Positions 1 to 7,495 are shown, counted from the stretch's first letter. The stretch is DNA of 64,000 nt from Flavobacteriales bacterium (GCA_018402085.1 JAGYJM010000002.1:1-64000), one strand, 5' to 3'. Program-made: numbers and translations. The notes: generated by a model not told the origin, from the letters alone.

Positions 1-19
1 TCCCCAAAGAATCCAATGA

Positions 20-180
20 GTCAACACCTCGTGCCACCTCATTTGTCAACACCCCCTTCAATCCCAAGTCAACACCTTGAGTGCCGGCATTTGTCAACAC
101 ATCGCAGTAGGGGTGATTTTGTCAACAGCCGGGGGTGGCTTCAATTTGTCAACACATCGCCAATGACGCTTTGTCAACAC
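20..180. repeat. GTCAACAC iteron array 1 (seven units)
   Basis: Seven copies of GTCAACAC (one reads GTCAACAG) begin at 20, 45, 68, 93, 121, 148 and 173, so they are spaced 23-28 bp apart. Most are preceded by TTT, giving TTTGTCAACAC, whose core TTGTCAA is a 7-bp palindrome. The even spacing of a short word recalls iterons or an operator array. It lies 3' of the first coiled-coil gene and may continue beyond the left edge of the window. What binds here is unknown; the neighbouring HTH protein is the obvious candidate. Confidence 0.85.
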
Positions 181-196
181 CAAGCCTGAAAGCAAT

Positions 197-224
197 AAAA
201 AACCCTCCGCGAAGGAGGGTTTTC
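197..224 (-). terminator. intrinsic terminator of cassette copy 1
   Basis: On the minus strand, CCCTCC and GGAGGG (203-208 and 214-219) form a stem with a 5-nt loop, followed by a run of six T. It lies about 20 bp after the stop codon of the coiled-coil gene, so it should end the HTH/coiled-coil transcript. Confidence 0.85.
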
Positions 225-243
225 TGTAAGGTTCACTGTGTAG

Positions 244-657
244 TTACGCTGCGAGCAGCGCTTCGATTTCTTCAATTTTTTCTTGAAGCAAGATCACGGT
301 GCGTTCTTGCGTCTTGATTTCGATGAGTTCTTCCTGAACATCGATCGGGTTGAGGCTGACGCTGTCGTTGATCGCTTCGTTGTATTCTTGCTGAAGCTGG
401 TCAACCATGGCTTGCTGTGAGGCGATAATCTCTGCGTTGCCTTCGCTCTGTTGCAGCGCCGTCAGGATCTGCTGCGCCTGGTTGAGGCGTTCTTGCATTT
501 GTTCATGTAGTTCGTTCCGCTCTTCGTTGCGGTCGATGCGACGGTCAAGCCTTGCGTGGCGCTCACTGATTTTCTTATTCAGCTCAGCCACTTCGGCGAT
601 CCATTGTTGTTTGAGGTAGATCAATTGATCTTGATTCAAGCTTTCAAGCGTTTTCAT
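244..657 (-). CDS. small coiled-coil protein, cassette copy 1 (function unknown)
   Basis: 137 aa from MKTLESLNQDQ. The upstream in-frame codon at 681 is less likely because the MKTL start opens the regular protein sequence. The protein is rich in Q, E, L and I and shows heptad-like patterns through most of its length (about residues 15-80 and 95-135), which indicates a soluble coiled coil. There is no signal peptide, enzyme motif or membrane segment. It follows the HTH gene by about 110 bp in the same direction and precedes a terminator, so the two are probably co-transcribed. A second copy at 1273-1686 differs at only a few residues. I do not recognise the family; a structural or DNA-associated role is only a guess from the HTH/iteron context. 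Confidence 0.7.
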   Translation of the reverse strand: MKTLESLNQDQLIYLKQQWIAEVAELNKKISERHARLDRRIDRNEERNELHEQMQERLNQAQQILTALQQSEGNAEIIASQQAMVDQLQQEYNEAINDSVSLNPIDVQEELIEIKTQERTVILLQEKIEEIEALLAA

Positions 658-766
658 GACTATAAAATTTAAGGTTAGCACATCCTCTACCGCTGACCTG
701 GCCAGGGTTTAACAGCAGTCTCCGGGAGGGAGCCGGGGTTTCCGGTTCAGATGTTGCTAATGGGGT

Positions 767-985
767 TTACGATGTGCGGTACCGCAGCGCATGGAGCTCA
801 GCGAGCCGGAGTCCGGTCAGCGCCTTGAGGCGGTCAACCAATTTTTCTGAAGGACGACGTGTCCCGTTTTCAATACGAGCGATATAGGAGGCTGAAACTC
901 CCAGCTCTTTGGCAAAGCCCCGCATGGAGGCATTTGATTGTTTGCGTGCGTTTCGAAATATCACGGCATATAGGGTAGTGCTCAT
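767..985 (-). CDS. small XRE-family HTH regulator, cassette copy 1
   Basis: 72 aa, essentially one Cro/C1-type helix-turn-helix domain. The core MRGFAKELGVSASYIARIEN (residues 21-40) carries the typical helix 2, turn and recognition helix, followed by GTRRPSEKLVDRLKALTG. Such proteins are DNA-binding repressors or antitoxin-like regulators. There is no partner toxin nearby; the downstream gene encodes a coiled coil. The second iteron array (1073-1210) lies immediately upstream of its start and could be its operator, which is inference. Copy 2 (1796-2014) differs by one conservative change (Leu/Met, residue 56). Confidence 0.85.
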   Translation of the reverse strand: MSTTLYAVIFRNARKQSNASMRGFAKELGVSASYIARIENGTRRPSEKLVDRLKALTGLRLAELHALRYRTS

Positions 986-1045
986 AACCGTTCAATTTTT
1001 TTGTTTCTGGTGAGACCAAAACAAAGAGTGTGCCAAAGTGGAAGG

Positions 1046-1069
1046 ATCGTTGATCGCGGATCGTGGATC
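1046..1069. repeat. ATCGNNG heptamer tract 1
   Basis: Three consecutive heptamers ATCGTTG, ATCGCGG and ATCGTGG followed by ATC. The same tract occurs with four units at 2075-2102 and in diverged form at 37671-37691. It marks the right edge of the duplicated cassette. Confidence 0.7.
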
Positions 1070-1072
1070 TGA

Positions 1073-1210
1073 GTCAACACCTCGTGCCACCCCATTTGTC
1101 AACACTATTAAGGAAGGCATTTGTCAACACATCGCAGTAGGGGTGATTTTGTCAACGGCCGGTGATGGCTTCAATTTGTCAACACATCGCCAAAGACGCT
1201 TTGTCAACAC
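1073..1210. repeat. GTCAACAC iteron array 2 (six units)
   Basis: GTCAACAC-type words begin at 1073, 1098, 1123, 1151 (GTCAACGG), 1178 and 1203, spaced 25-28 bp. This is the second copy of the array at 20-180 with one unit fewer. It lies between HTH copy 1 (start at 985) and the terminator of copy 2, so it can act as the upstream region of HTH copy 1. Confidence 0.85.
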
Positions 1211-1225
1211 CAAGCCTGAAAGCAA

Positions 1226-1254
1226 TAAAAACCCTCCGCGAAGGAGGGTTTTCT
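1226..1254 (-). terminator. intrinsic terminator of cassette copy 2
   Basis: Same hairpin as at 197-224: CCCTCC (1232-1237) pairs with GGAGGG (1243-1248), followed on the minus strand by T residues. It ends the copy 2 HTH/coiled-coil unit. Confidence 0.85.
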
Positions 1255-1272
1255 CTGAGGTTCACCGGGTAG

Positions 1273-1686
1273 TTACGCTGCGAGCAGCGCTTCGATTTCT
1301 TCAATTTTTTCTTGAAGCAGGATCACGGTGCGTTCTTGCGTCTTGATTTCTACGAGTTCTTCGTGAACATCGATCGGGTTGAGGCTAACGCTGTCGTTGA
1401 TCGCTTCGTTGTATTCTTGCTGAAGCTGGTCAACCATGGCTTGCTGTGAGGCGACGATTTCTGCGTTTCCTTCGCTCTGTTGCAGCGCCGTCAGGATCTG
1501 CTGTGCCTGGTTGAGGCGTTCTTGCATTTGTTCATGTAGTTCGTTCCGCTCTTGGTTGCGGTCGATGCGACGGTCAAGCCTTGCGTGGCGTTCACTGATT
1601 TTCTTATTCAGCTCAGCCACTTCGGCGATCCATTGTTGTTTGAGGTAGATCAATTGATCTTGATTCAAGCTTTCAAGCGTTTTCAT
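1273..1686 (-). CDS. small coiled-coil protein, cassette copy 2 (function unknown)
   Basis: 137 aa, nearly identical to the product of 244-657. Substitutions seen are Glu to Gln near residue 44 (DRNQERN instead of DRNEERN), Ile to Val twice, and Gln to His (DVHEEL instead of DVQEEL). Changes are conservative and the frame is intact, so both copies look functional or recently duplicated. It has the same predicted coiled-coil character and the same position behind an HTH gene and before a terminator. The start was chosen by analogy with copy 1. Confidence 0.7.
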   Translation of the reverse strand: MKTLESLNQDQLIYLKQQWIAEVAELNKKISERHARLDRRIDRNQERNELHEQMQERLNQAQQILTALQQSEGNAEIVASQQAMVDQLQQEYNEAINDSVSLNPIDVHEELVEIKTQERTVILLQEKIEEIEALLAA

Positions 1687-1795
1687 GACTATAAAATTTA
1701 AGGTTAGCACATCCTCTACCGCTGACCTGGCCAGGGTTTAACAGCAGTCTCCGGGAGGGAGCCGGGGTTTCCGGTTCGGATGTTGCTAATGGGGT

Positions 1796-2014
1796 TTACG
1801 ATGTGCGGTACCGCAGCGCATGGAGCTCAGCGAGCCGGAGTCCGGTCATCGCCTTGAGGCGGTCAACCAATTTTTCTGAAGGACGACGTGTCCCGTTTTC
1901 AATACGAGCGATATAGGAGGCTGAAACTCCCAGCTCTTTGGCAAAGCCCCGCATGGAGGCATTTGATTGTTTGCGTGCGTTTCGAAATATCACGGCATAT
2001 AGGGTAGTGCTCAT
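1796..2014 (-). CDS. small XRE-family HTH regulator, cassette copy 2
   Basis: 72 aa with the same Cro/C1-type HTH as copy 1 and a single Leu to Met change (RLKAMTG). The region upstream of this copy differs: instead of iterons it has the heptamer tract and then the 214-bp repeat array. If the iterons are the operator, copy 2 has lost its own upstream array and the two copies may be controlled differently. Confidence 0.85.
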   Translation of the reverse strand: MSTTLYAVIFRNARKQSNASMRGFAKELGVSASYIARIENGTRRPSEKLVDRLKAMTGLRLAELHALRYRTS

Positions 2015-2074
2015 AACCGTTCAATTTTTTTGTTTCTGGTGAAACCAAAACAAAGAGTGTGCCAAACTGCACAG

Positions 2075-2102
2075 ATCGTTGATCGCGGATCGTGGATCGT
2101 AG
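2075..2102. repeat. ATCGNNG heptamer tract 2
   Basis: Four heptamers ATCGTTG, ATCGCGG, ATCGTGG and ATCGTAG. This is the cassette boundary copy; the 214-bp array begins immediately after it. Confidence 0.7.
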
Positions 2103-3168
2103 GGATGGCGAGGGGTTTCGACTCATAGACCTATGGACCGATCGACCTATCGACTAATGGACTTGGCGAGAAACCGGGAAACCGAATGCAGCGATCTAGG
2201 TAGGCAGGGAGGTAGAGAGGTTGCTTTTTTGTGAGGTGGTTTTCCTGCCGCCGCATCCTTGCGGCGCGGTTGTACCTTTAGAAACAACCGATAGGGACGC
2301 CTCCAGGCGTCCTTGAATTGTGGTATGACGAGGGGTTTCGACTTATGGACTTATCGACCTATCGACTAATGGACTTGGCGAGAAACCGGGAAACCGAATG
2401 CAGCGATCTAGGTAGGTAGGGAGGTAGAGAGGTTGCTTTTTTATGAGGTGGTTTTCCTGCCGCCGCATCCTTGCGGCGCGGTTGTACCTTTTAGAAACAA
2501 CCGATAGGGACGCCTCCCAGGCGTCCTTGAATTGTGGTATGACGAGGGGTTTCGACTTATGGACTGATCGACCTATCGACTAATGGACTTGGCGAGAAAC
2601 CGGGAAACCGAATGCAGCGATCTAGGTAGGCAGGGAGGTAGAGAGGTTGCTTTTTTGTGAGGTGGTTTTCCTGCCGCCGCATCCTTGCGGCGCGGTTGTA
2701 CCTTTTAGAAACAACCGATAGGGACGCCTCCCAGGCGTCCTTGAATTGTGGTATGACGAGGGGTTTCGACTTATGGACTGATCGACCTATCGACTAATGG
2801 ACTTGGCGAGAAACCGGGAAACCGAATGCAGCGATCTAGGTAGGTAGGGAGGTAGAGAGGTTGCTTTTTGTGAGGTGGTTTTCCTGCCGCCGCATCCTTG
2901 CGGCGCGGTTGTACCTTTTAGAAACAACCGATAGGGACGCCTCCCAGGCGTCCTTGAATTGTGGTATGACGAGGGGTTTCGACTTATGGACTTATCGACC
3001 TATCGACTAATGGACTTGGCGAGAAACCGGGAAACCGAATGCAGCGATCTAGGTAGGTAGGGAGGTAGAGAGGTTGCTTTTTTGTGAGGTGGTTTTCCTG
3101 CCGCCGCATCCTTGCGGCGCAGTTTTATCCTCTGGAAACAGCAGACAGCGACGCCTTCCAGGCGTCCG
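2103..3168. repeat. five ~214-bp tandem repeats (inverted composite element)
   Basis: Units start near 2103, 2321, 2535, 2749 and 2962 (offsets 214, 214, 213); the first and last are degenerate. Each unit holds octamers of the form GACYTATS (the complement of SATARGTC), GAAACCGG/GAAACCGA octamers, a purine-rich GGTAGGTAGGGAGGTAGAG stretch, a hairpin CGCCGC-ATCCTT-GCGGCG, about 30 bp of spacer, and a second hairpin GGACGCCT-CCC-AGGCGTCC. The order and the 8-bp periodicity match the elements at 4.9-5.5 kb and 9.9-10.5 kb read on the other strand. No coding capacity is credible. Confidence 0.95.
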
Positions 3169-3395
3169 AAGACGTGTGGGTTTATCGGAAGGGTGGGATC
3201 GGGGATAAGGGGGAATGACGTGGTGTTCAGACCTCCGGCAATAGTCGCTCAATCAGGCGTGAATCTCAGAGAGAAGCTGTAAATTGATCGAGACATTCCG
3301 AATCACAGCGGGTTTTATGCGACAGAAGTGTAAACTGCGGCCGCTCTGAAGGGGTTATAAAGATGAACAGACAATAGATCAGCGAGACACGATAA
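3169..3395. other. intergenic region, no gene seen
   Basis: About 230 bp between the last repeat unit and the DUF3089 gene. It is not repetitive, no convincing open frame or RNA fold was seen, and no clear TAnnTTTG box was found. It should contain the promoter of the gene at 3396. Confidence 0.5.
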
Positions 3396-4844
3396 ATGAA
3401 TGGTAATAGAATGAGCATAGGCAGCATGTGTTTTTTGGTGAGCATGACGATCGTCACCTTTGCTCAGGCACAGTTGGATTATAGCGAGATGGAACATTGG
3501 GTTTTTCACCCTGCTAAGAGCGGGACCCTTATTGACGGTTACAATTTAGACATCGCTGTAATTGACGAGAATCTAAACACCGACACCGTTTATCAGGTCG
3601 AAAACAACGCCATGACTGATACCGGGGTGGATGTTTTTTTCGTGCATCCAACGATATTGTCAGACTTATGGGGCTATACAACGATTGAGAATATACCGTT
3701 AGATGACCAACCCGCTGCGCTTATTTCGGCGAGTATTCTGGCTCAGGCCGGATTGTTGTCTAAATATGGTCGATTTTTCGCACCACATTACCGGCAAGGT
3801 AGTCCGCCAACATATTTGAGTGGTGCATTAGACAGTACACAAGCGGCGGTCATCGGAACGGCCTATGCGGATGTAAAAGCGTCTTTTCTCCATTACCTTG
3901 AGAATTACAACGACGGCAATAAAATAGTGTTGGCGAGCCATTCTCAAGGCGCCTACCTTACAGCTATGTTACTCAGTGATGTTTTTGACGACAATCTAAA
4001 CCTGCAAGAACAGCTGGTAACGGCGGTGACTGCCGGCGTGATCAATGCTTACGCAGAGCCGTCACAATTTGAAGGCGGGTGGTGGCAGAACATCCCCCTT
4101 TGCACGGCAATGGATCAATGCAACTGCGTCATGACATGGCGGAGCTACAAAGAAACACAAACGATACCGTCTCCGGGTTCGTCTTTACCGTGTCTCCATC
4201 CTATGCTTGAAGAAAGCGGTCAAGTGTACCGCTTATTCAATCCGGCGGAAGATTGGCTTTTGCAAGATTCAATTTACTATGCTGCTGAAGAACAGCCTCT
4301 GCGAAACTACCTGGTGCCTAAAACAAATCAGCCTTACGGCGGCAATGTCGGGTTTGTTGCTTTTGATAGTTTGTACCGCATTAGGTACCATCGTGAAGAT
4401 CTTTTGAAGGTCGGTTTTAAGATTGAACACACCCCGGCGCAAAATGATCAGCGACCCAATGACCTGCTAGGTGAAGAAGCCAATCCCTTGTTCAGTTTCT
4501 CAGGCTATCACAATAAAGACTATCATATCTACCTGTGGGCGTTGATGGAGCAAATAGACATGAAGTTAGAAACATGTGGTGCTTCAACCGGCGTGAACAA
4601 CCCGATGAACCGTCAACCTGTGCGGGTCTATCCGAACCCGAGTGGCGACCGGGTGAGCGTAGCCTCAGAACGGAGCATTGAAGGGGTCGAAGTTTACACT
4701 ACTCATGGTGATGTAATACGGAAGGAAAGGCCGCAGCATAAAGAAACGACCATCTCACTTAAAGAACTGCCGAGTGGACTGTATTTCATCAAGGTGCATT
4801 TCACAGCGGGAGGGGTTTGGACAGGTCGGCTGATAAAGCAATGA
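3396..4844 (+). CDS. secreted DUF3089-type alpha/beta hydrolase with T9SS sorting domain
   Basis: 482 aa. The N-terminus is a signal peptide ending near FAQA; MSIGSMCFLVSM (from 3411) is an equally good start. The body matches the DUF3089 family of alpha/beta hydrolases: DVFFVHPTI near the beginning, FFAPHYRQ, and a nucleophile-elbow-like ASHSQGAY with a serine flanked by His and Gln. The last ~75 residues contain VRVYPNPSGDRV, GLYFIKV and a terminal GRLIKQ, which is a type A T9SS C-terminal domain, so the protein should be exported and released or surface-anchored. Substrate unknown; esterase or lipase activity is inferred from the fold only. It is monocistronic and faces tatC across a repeat array. 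Confidence 0.9.
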   Translation: MNGNRMSIGSMCFLVSMTIVTFAQAQLDYSEMEHWVFHPAKSGTLIDGYNLDIAVIDENLNTDTVYQVENNAMTDTGVDVFFVHPTILSDLWGYTTIENIPLDDQPAALISASILAQAGLLSKYGRFFAPHYRQGSPPTYLSGALDSTQAAVIGTAYADVKASFLHYLENYNDGNKIVLASHSQGAYLTAMLLSDVFDDNLNLQEQLVTAVTAGVINAYAEPSQFEGGWWQNIPLCTAMDQCNCVMTWRSYKETQTIPSPGSSLPCLHPMLEESGQVYRLFNPAEDWLLQDSIYYAAEEQPLRNYLVPKTNQPYGGNVGFVAFDSLYRIRYHREDLLKVGFKIEHTPAQNDQRPNDLLGEEANPLFSFSGYHNKDYHIYLWALMEQIDMKLETCGASTGVNNPMNRQPVRVYPNPSGDRVSVASERSIEGVEVYTTHGDVIRKERPQHKETTISLKELPSGLYFIKVHFTAGGVWTGRLIKQ

Positions 4845-4928
4845 TGCCGGTTAAAGGCGTCTTCAGGTCGCGGTAGTATCCATTTGCAGCGCATGCCTCT
4901 CTTTTTCGTTTAACAGAAAGAAGGGAAG

Positions 4929-4948
4929 GCGCACAATGCATTGTGCGC
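4929..4948. repeat. 20-bp perfect palindrome, copy 1
   Basis: GCGCACAATGCATTGTGCGC is identical on both strands. Exact copies lie at 5128-5147 and 5332-5351, 199 and 204 bp apart. There is no T-run, so it is not a standard terminator. It may be a protein-binding site or a hairpin in 3' RNA. Confidence 0.95.
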
Positions 4949-5127
4949 ATGGAAATGGTGAATCGTTTCCCGGTTTCTCCGTTTCCCAGTTTCCCCGTTT
5001 CCCAGTTTCCCGAAATTGTCCATAAGTCCATGAGTCCATGAGTCCATAGGTCTATGCGTCTTCCGAGCAGCATTCATCGGACGGGTATAAGCCGCCGCCA
5101 CACTGTGGGCCTTGCAGAATCATGTAG

Positions 5128-5147
5128 GCGCACAATGCATTGTGCGC
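5128..5147. repeat. 20-bp perfect palindrome, copy 2
   Basis: Exact copy of the palindrome at 4929-4948, preceded by the TATAA-loop hairpin and spacer of the composite element. Confidence 0.95.
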
Positions 5148-5331
5148 ATGGAAATGGAAAGGGTGAACCGTTCCCGGTTTCCCGATTTCCCGAAATTGTC
5201 CATGAGTCCATGAGTCCATAAGTCCATAAGTCCATGAGTCCATGAGTCCATAGGTCTATGCGTCTTCCGAGCAGCATTCATCGGACGGGTATAAGCCGCC
5301 GCCACACTGTGGGCCTTGCAGAATCATGTAG

Positions 5332-5351
5332 GCGCACAATGCATTGTGCGC
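5332..5351. repeat. 20-bp perfect palindrome, copy 3
   Basis: Exact copy of the palindrome at 4929-4948. The flanking ~70 bp are also nearly identical to those of copy 2. Confidence 0.95.
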
Positions 5352-5456
5352 ATGGAAATGGAAAGGGTGAACCGTTTCCCCGTTTCCCGTTTCCCGGTTT
5401 CCCAGTTTACCAGTTTCCCGTTTCCCGGTTTCCCGGTTTCCCGATTTCCCGAAATT

Positions 5457-5544
5457 GTCCATGAGTCCATGAGTCCATGAGTCCATGAGTCCATGAGTCC
5501 ATGAGTCCATGAGTCCATGAGTCCATGAGTCCATGAGTCTATGA
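5457..5544. repeat. GTCCATGA octamer tract, ten perfect copies plus one variant
   Basis: GTCCATGA is repeated without interruption from 5457 to 5536, followed by GTCTATGA. Such a pure short tandem is prone to slippage, so copy number probably varies between strains. Confidence 0.95.
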
Positions 5545-5565
5545 GTTGAAGGGTCGATGAGACCG

Positions 5566-6381
5566 TCAGCCTTTGGACGCCATCTCCTTCTCCCGTCGTT
5601 TATTGACCCGCCGCGAAATCAGAATACTGATCTCATAAAGCAACAGCACCGGCAATGAAACCAGCACCTGGCTTGTCAAGTCGGGAGGCGTGATGATGGC
5701 AGAGATGATCAACACCACCACCAGCGCGTGGCGACGGTATTTGCGAAGTAGCTCAGGTGTTACGATGCCTATTTTGGAAAGAAAATAAACCACCACCGGC
5801 AACTGAAAAATGATGCCGGCCGCCAGCGTGATTGATGCGACCAGTTTCATGTACGACATGATGGTGATCTTCGATTCTACATCTGAGAGCTCATAGTTGC
5901 CGAGGAACTGCAGCGAAAGTGGAGCAATCACAAAATACCCGAACAGCACGCCGGAGAAAAAGAGCAGCGCCGTGAAAAAGCTGATGCCGCGAACGGCCTT
6001 CACTTCGTTTTTTCGCAGTCCGGGTTTGATGAACGACCAGAATTGGTGAAAAACCACCGGAAACGAAAGGATGAATCCACCGATCAGAGAGACGATGATG
6101 TGTGCGGTGAATTTTCCGAGCATCGTGGTATTGATGATCTCGTAGTCGATCGATTTTACGCAGAGCTTGTCGCCTAGTTGAATGTTGTGCGAGATCCAGC
6201 ACCAGGCCTTGAAAGAGGCAAAATCAATTCTACGGGGGGCGAAAATGATCCGGTCAAATACGAAATCCTTGAAAATGAAGAGAACGATGCCGAAGGCGAA
6301 GATGGCGATCACTGACCGCATCAACCTGAATCGGAGCTCTTCAAGGTGCTCCAGGAAACTCATTTCATCTTGATCCGCCAT
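5566..6381 (-). CDS. tatC: TatC, twin-arginine translocase subunit
   Basis: 271 aa. TatC is the multi-spanning core of the Sec-independent translocase and recognises the twin-arginine signal of folded proteins at the inner membrane. The N-terminal signature FLEHLEELRFRLMRS (residues 9-23) is diagnostic, and six hydrophobic segments follow, including one in FILSFPVVFHQFWSFIKPGL with the conserved FHQFWSFIKPGL motif. Length fits Bacteroidota TatC proteins. It lies 61 bp behind kdsD on the same strand and may share its transcript; a palindromic element (6399-6422) sits in the gap. tatA/tatB are not in the window. Confidence 0.97.
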   Translation of the reverse strand: MADQDEMSFLEHLEELRFRLMRSVIAIFAFGIVLFIFKDFVFDRIIFAPRRIDFASFKAWCWISHNIQLGDKLCVKSIDYEIINTTMLGKFTAHIIVSLIGGFILSFPVVFHQFWSFIKPGLRKNEVKAVRGISFFTALLFFSGVLFGYFVIAPLSLQFLGNYELSDVESKITIMSYMKLVASITLAAGIIFQLPVVVYFLSKIGIVTPELLRKYRRHALVVVLIISAIITPPDLTSQVLVSLPVLLLYEISILISRRVNKRREKEMASKG

Positions 6382-6398
6382 CGTGTGTCAACCTCGTG

Positions 6399-6422
6399 TT
6401 CGCATCCTGCGCTTTTGCGCAG
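6399..6422 (-). repeat. small palindromic element, intergenic copy
   Basis: On + this reads TTCGCATCC, then CTGCGC-TTTT-GCGCAG (6-bp stem, 6407-6422). Its reverse complement is identical over 24 nt to 56423-56446 inside the TonB receptor gene, and it matches 27514-27537 inside the VOC gene at 23 of 24 positions. Here it sits between kdsD and tatC. Confidence 0.9.
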
Positions 6423-6442
6423 TGATCTGATTCAAAATTTCT

Positions 6443-7408
6443 TCAGAAAATGCCCTCCCGAAGAATGTCGTGCAAATGTACAATACCCTTGTACTTGTTT
6501 TCTTCTGTCACCAACACCTGAGTGATGCTGTTGGCCTCCATTAGTGAAAATGCGTCTACGGCCAGGGCGTCTGACGGCATAGACTTCGGCGAAGGCGACA
6601 TGATATCATTTGCCGTGGTGCGCGTCAGGTCGAGGTTGCGCTCGAGCATGCGGCGAATGTCTCCATCGGTAATGATGCCGGCAATGCGCCCCTCATCTAC
6701 CACTGCTGTGGCTCCTTTGCGTTTCTGCGAAATTTCAATGATGACCGCTTTGAGGGGTGTATGCGGGAGCACCGCCGGCGGGTCATCTTCGCGCAGGATG
6801 TCTGCCAGTGTGGTGTAGAGACGCTTGCCGAGGGCACCACCGGGATGGAAGCGTGCAAAATCTTTTTCGCCGAAGCCGTTGAGCTCCATGAGGCAGATCG
6901 CCAGCGCATCGCCCATCGCCAGTTGAGCGGTTGTGCTGCTGGTAGGGGCGAGGTTGTTCGGACAAGCTTCTTTCTCAACAGTAGTGTTCACGATCAGGTG
7001 AGCCCGTTGAGCGAGAAACGATTCGAGGTTTCCGACCATGGCCACCACGGTGTTGCCCAACGACTTCAGCAGTGGCAGGAGCGCCTTGATCTCCGGCGAA
7101 TTGCCGCTCTTCGAGATGCAAATGATCACATCGTCGCGCTGAACCAGTCCGAGGTCACCGTGCAGGGCGTCTGCAGCGTGCATGAATAGGGCGGGGGTGC
7201 CGGTAGAGTTAAAGGTAGCTACCAGTTTATTAGCGATATTGGCGCTTTTACCGATGCCGGTGAAAACCACACGTCCGTTTGAGCGGTTTATTAATTCTAC
7301 CGTTTGAACGAACCCTTCATCGAGGTATTTCGTTAGACCTTCTATGGAGGCAGCCTCCAGAAGTAGGGTTTTGCGTGCTGATGCGGTAATGGCTTCGTGA
7401 TGCTCCAC
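6443..7408 (-). CDS. kdsD: KdsD/KpsF arabinose-5-phosphate isomerase
   Basis: 321 aa. The enzyme interconverts ribulose-5-phosphate and arabinose-5-phosphate, the first step toward Kdo for lipopolysaccharide. The N-terminal SIS sugar-isomerase domain (about residues 35-180) has GIGKSANIA, ISKSGNSPEI and HPGGALGKRL. Two CBS domains follow (about 205-260 and 270-321, with GIITDGDIRRM and GIVHLHDILREG). Length is typical. It is transcribed ahead of tatC, divergently from recQ. A TACTTTTG box on the minus strand (7479-7486) could be its -7 element, which is tentative. Confidence 0.96.
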   Translation of the reverse strand: MEHHEAITASARKTLLLEAASIEGLTKYLDEGFVQTVELINRSNGRVVFTGIGKSANIANKLVATFNSTGTPALFMHAADALHGDLGLVQRDDVIICISKSGNSPEIKALLPLLKSLGNTVVAMVGNLESFLAQRAHLIVNTTVEKEACPNNLAPTSSTTAQLAMGDALAICLMELNGFGEKDFARFHPGGALGKRLYTTLADILREDDPPAVLPHTPLKAVIIEISQKRKGATAVVDEGRIAGIITDGDIRRMLERNLDLTRTTANDIMSPSPKSMPSDALAVDAFSLMEANSITQVLVTEENKYKGIVHLHDILREGIF

Positions 7409-7495
7409 TGCGGACTGTACTTTGGTATTGCCGGAAAAAGGGCTTTCCGGTGGAAAAAAGAATAGTATATTTAAAGAGCAAAAGTAGAAATTTCG

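Larger units (their letters stand above)
20..2070. repeat. tandem duplication of a ~1.03 kb cassette
   Basis: Everything from the iterons through terminator, coiled-coil gene, HTH gene and heptamer tract is present twice, offset by 1029-1030 bp (244/1273, 767/1796, 173/1203). The copies differ by scattered substitutions, a 1-bp change in the A-run before the terminator and one missing iteron. Because copy 1 abuts the window edge there may be more copies to the left. To the right, copy 2 runs directly into the 214-bp repeats. Confidence 0.95.
4845..5565. repeat. composite hairpin/octamer array between convergent genes
   Basis: Three ~200-bp units between DUF3089 (+) and tatC (-). Each has, in order, a perfect 20-bp palindrome, a GTTTCCCG/A tract, GAAATTGTCC, GTCCATRR octamers, GTCTATGCGTCTTCC, and a GACGGGTATAAGCCG hairpin that precedes the next palindrome. 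The octamer tract expands from a few units in the first two repeats to ten perfect units in the third. Peptides with an 8-residue period read from this DNA are artefacts of the repeat. Confidence 0.95.

Noticed and set aside
20-180. Regularly spaced GTCAACAC words as a CRISPR array
   Set aside because: The repeated word is only 8-11 bp and the intervals 12-20 bp, several of which are themselves conserved between the two arrays. No cas genes are present.
1899-2126. 75-aa open frame overlapping HTH copy 2
   Set aside because: Shadow frame of the HTH gene; the HTH frame matches a known domain and is duplicated intact.
2240-2290. CGCCGC-ATCCTT-GCGGCG hairpins as transcription terminators
   Set aside because: No T-run on either strand and no gene ends nearby; they are part of the 214-bp repeats.
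3049-3252. 67-aa open frame on the minus strand
   Set aside because: It covers the end of the 214-bp array and low-complexity DNA; nothing supports translation.
5256-5534. Open frames with an 8-residue period over GTCCATGA repeats (also 9950-10470)
   Set aside because: They are forced by an 8-bp tandem repeat with no stop codons. There is no start context, and the same DNA is plainly a non-coding array.
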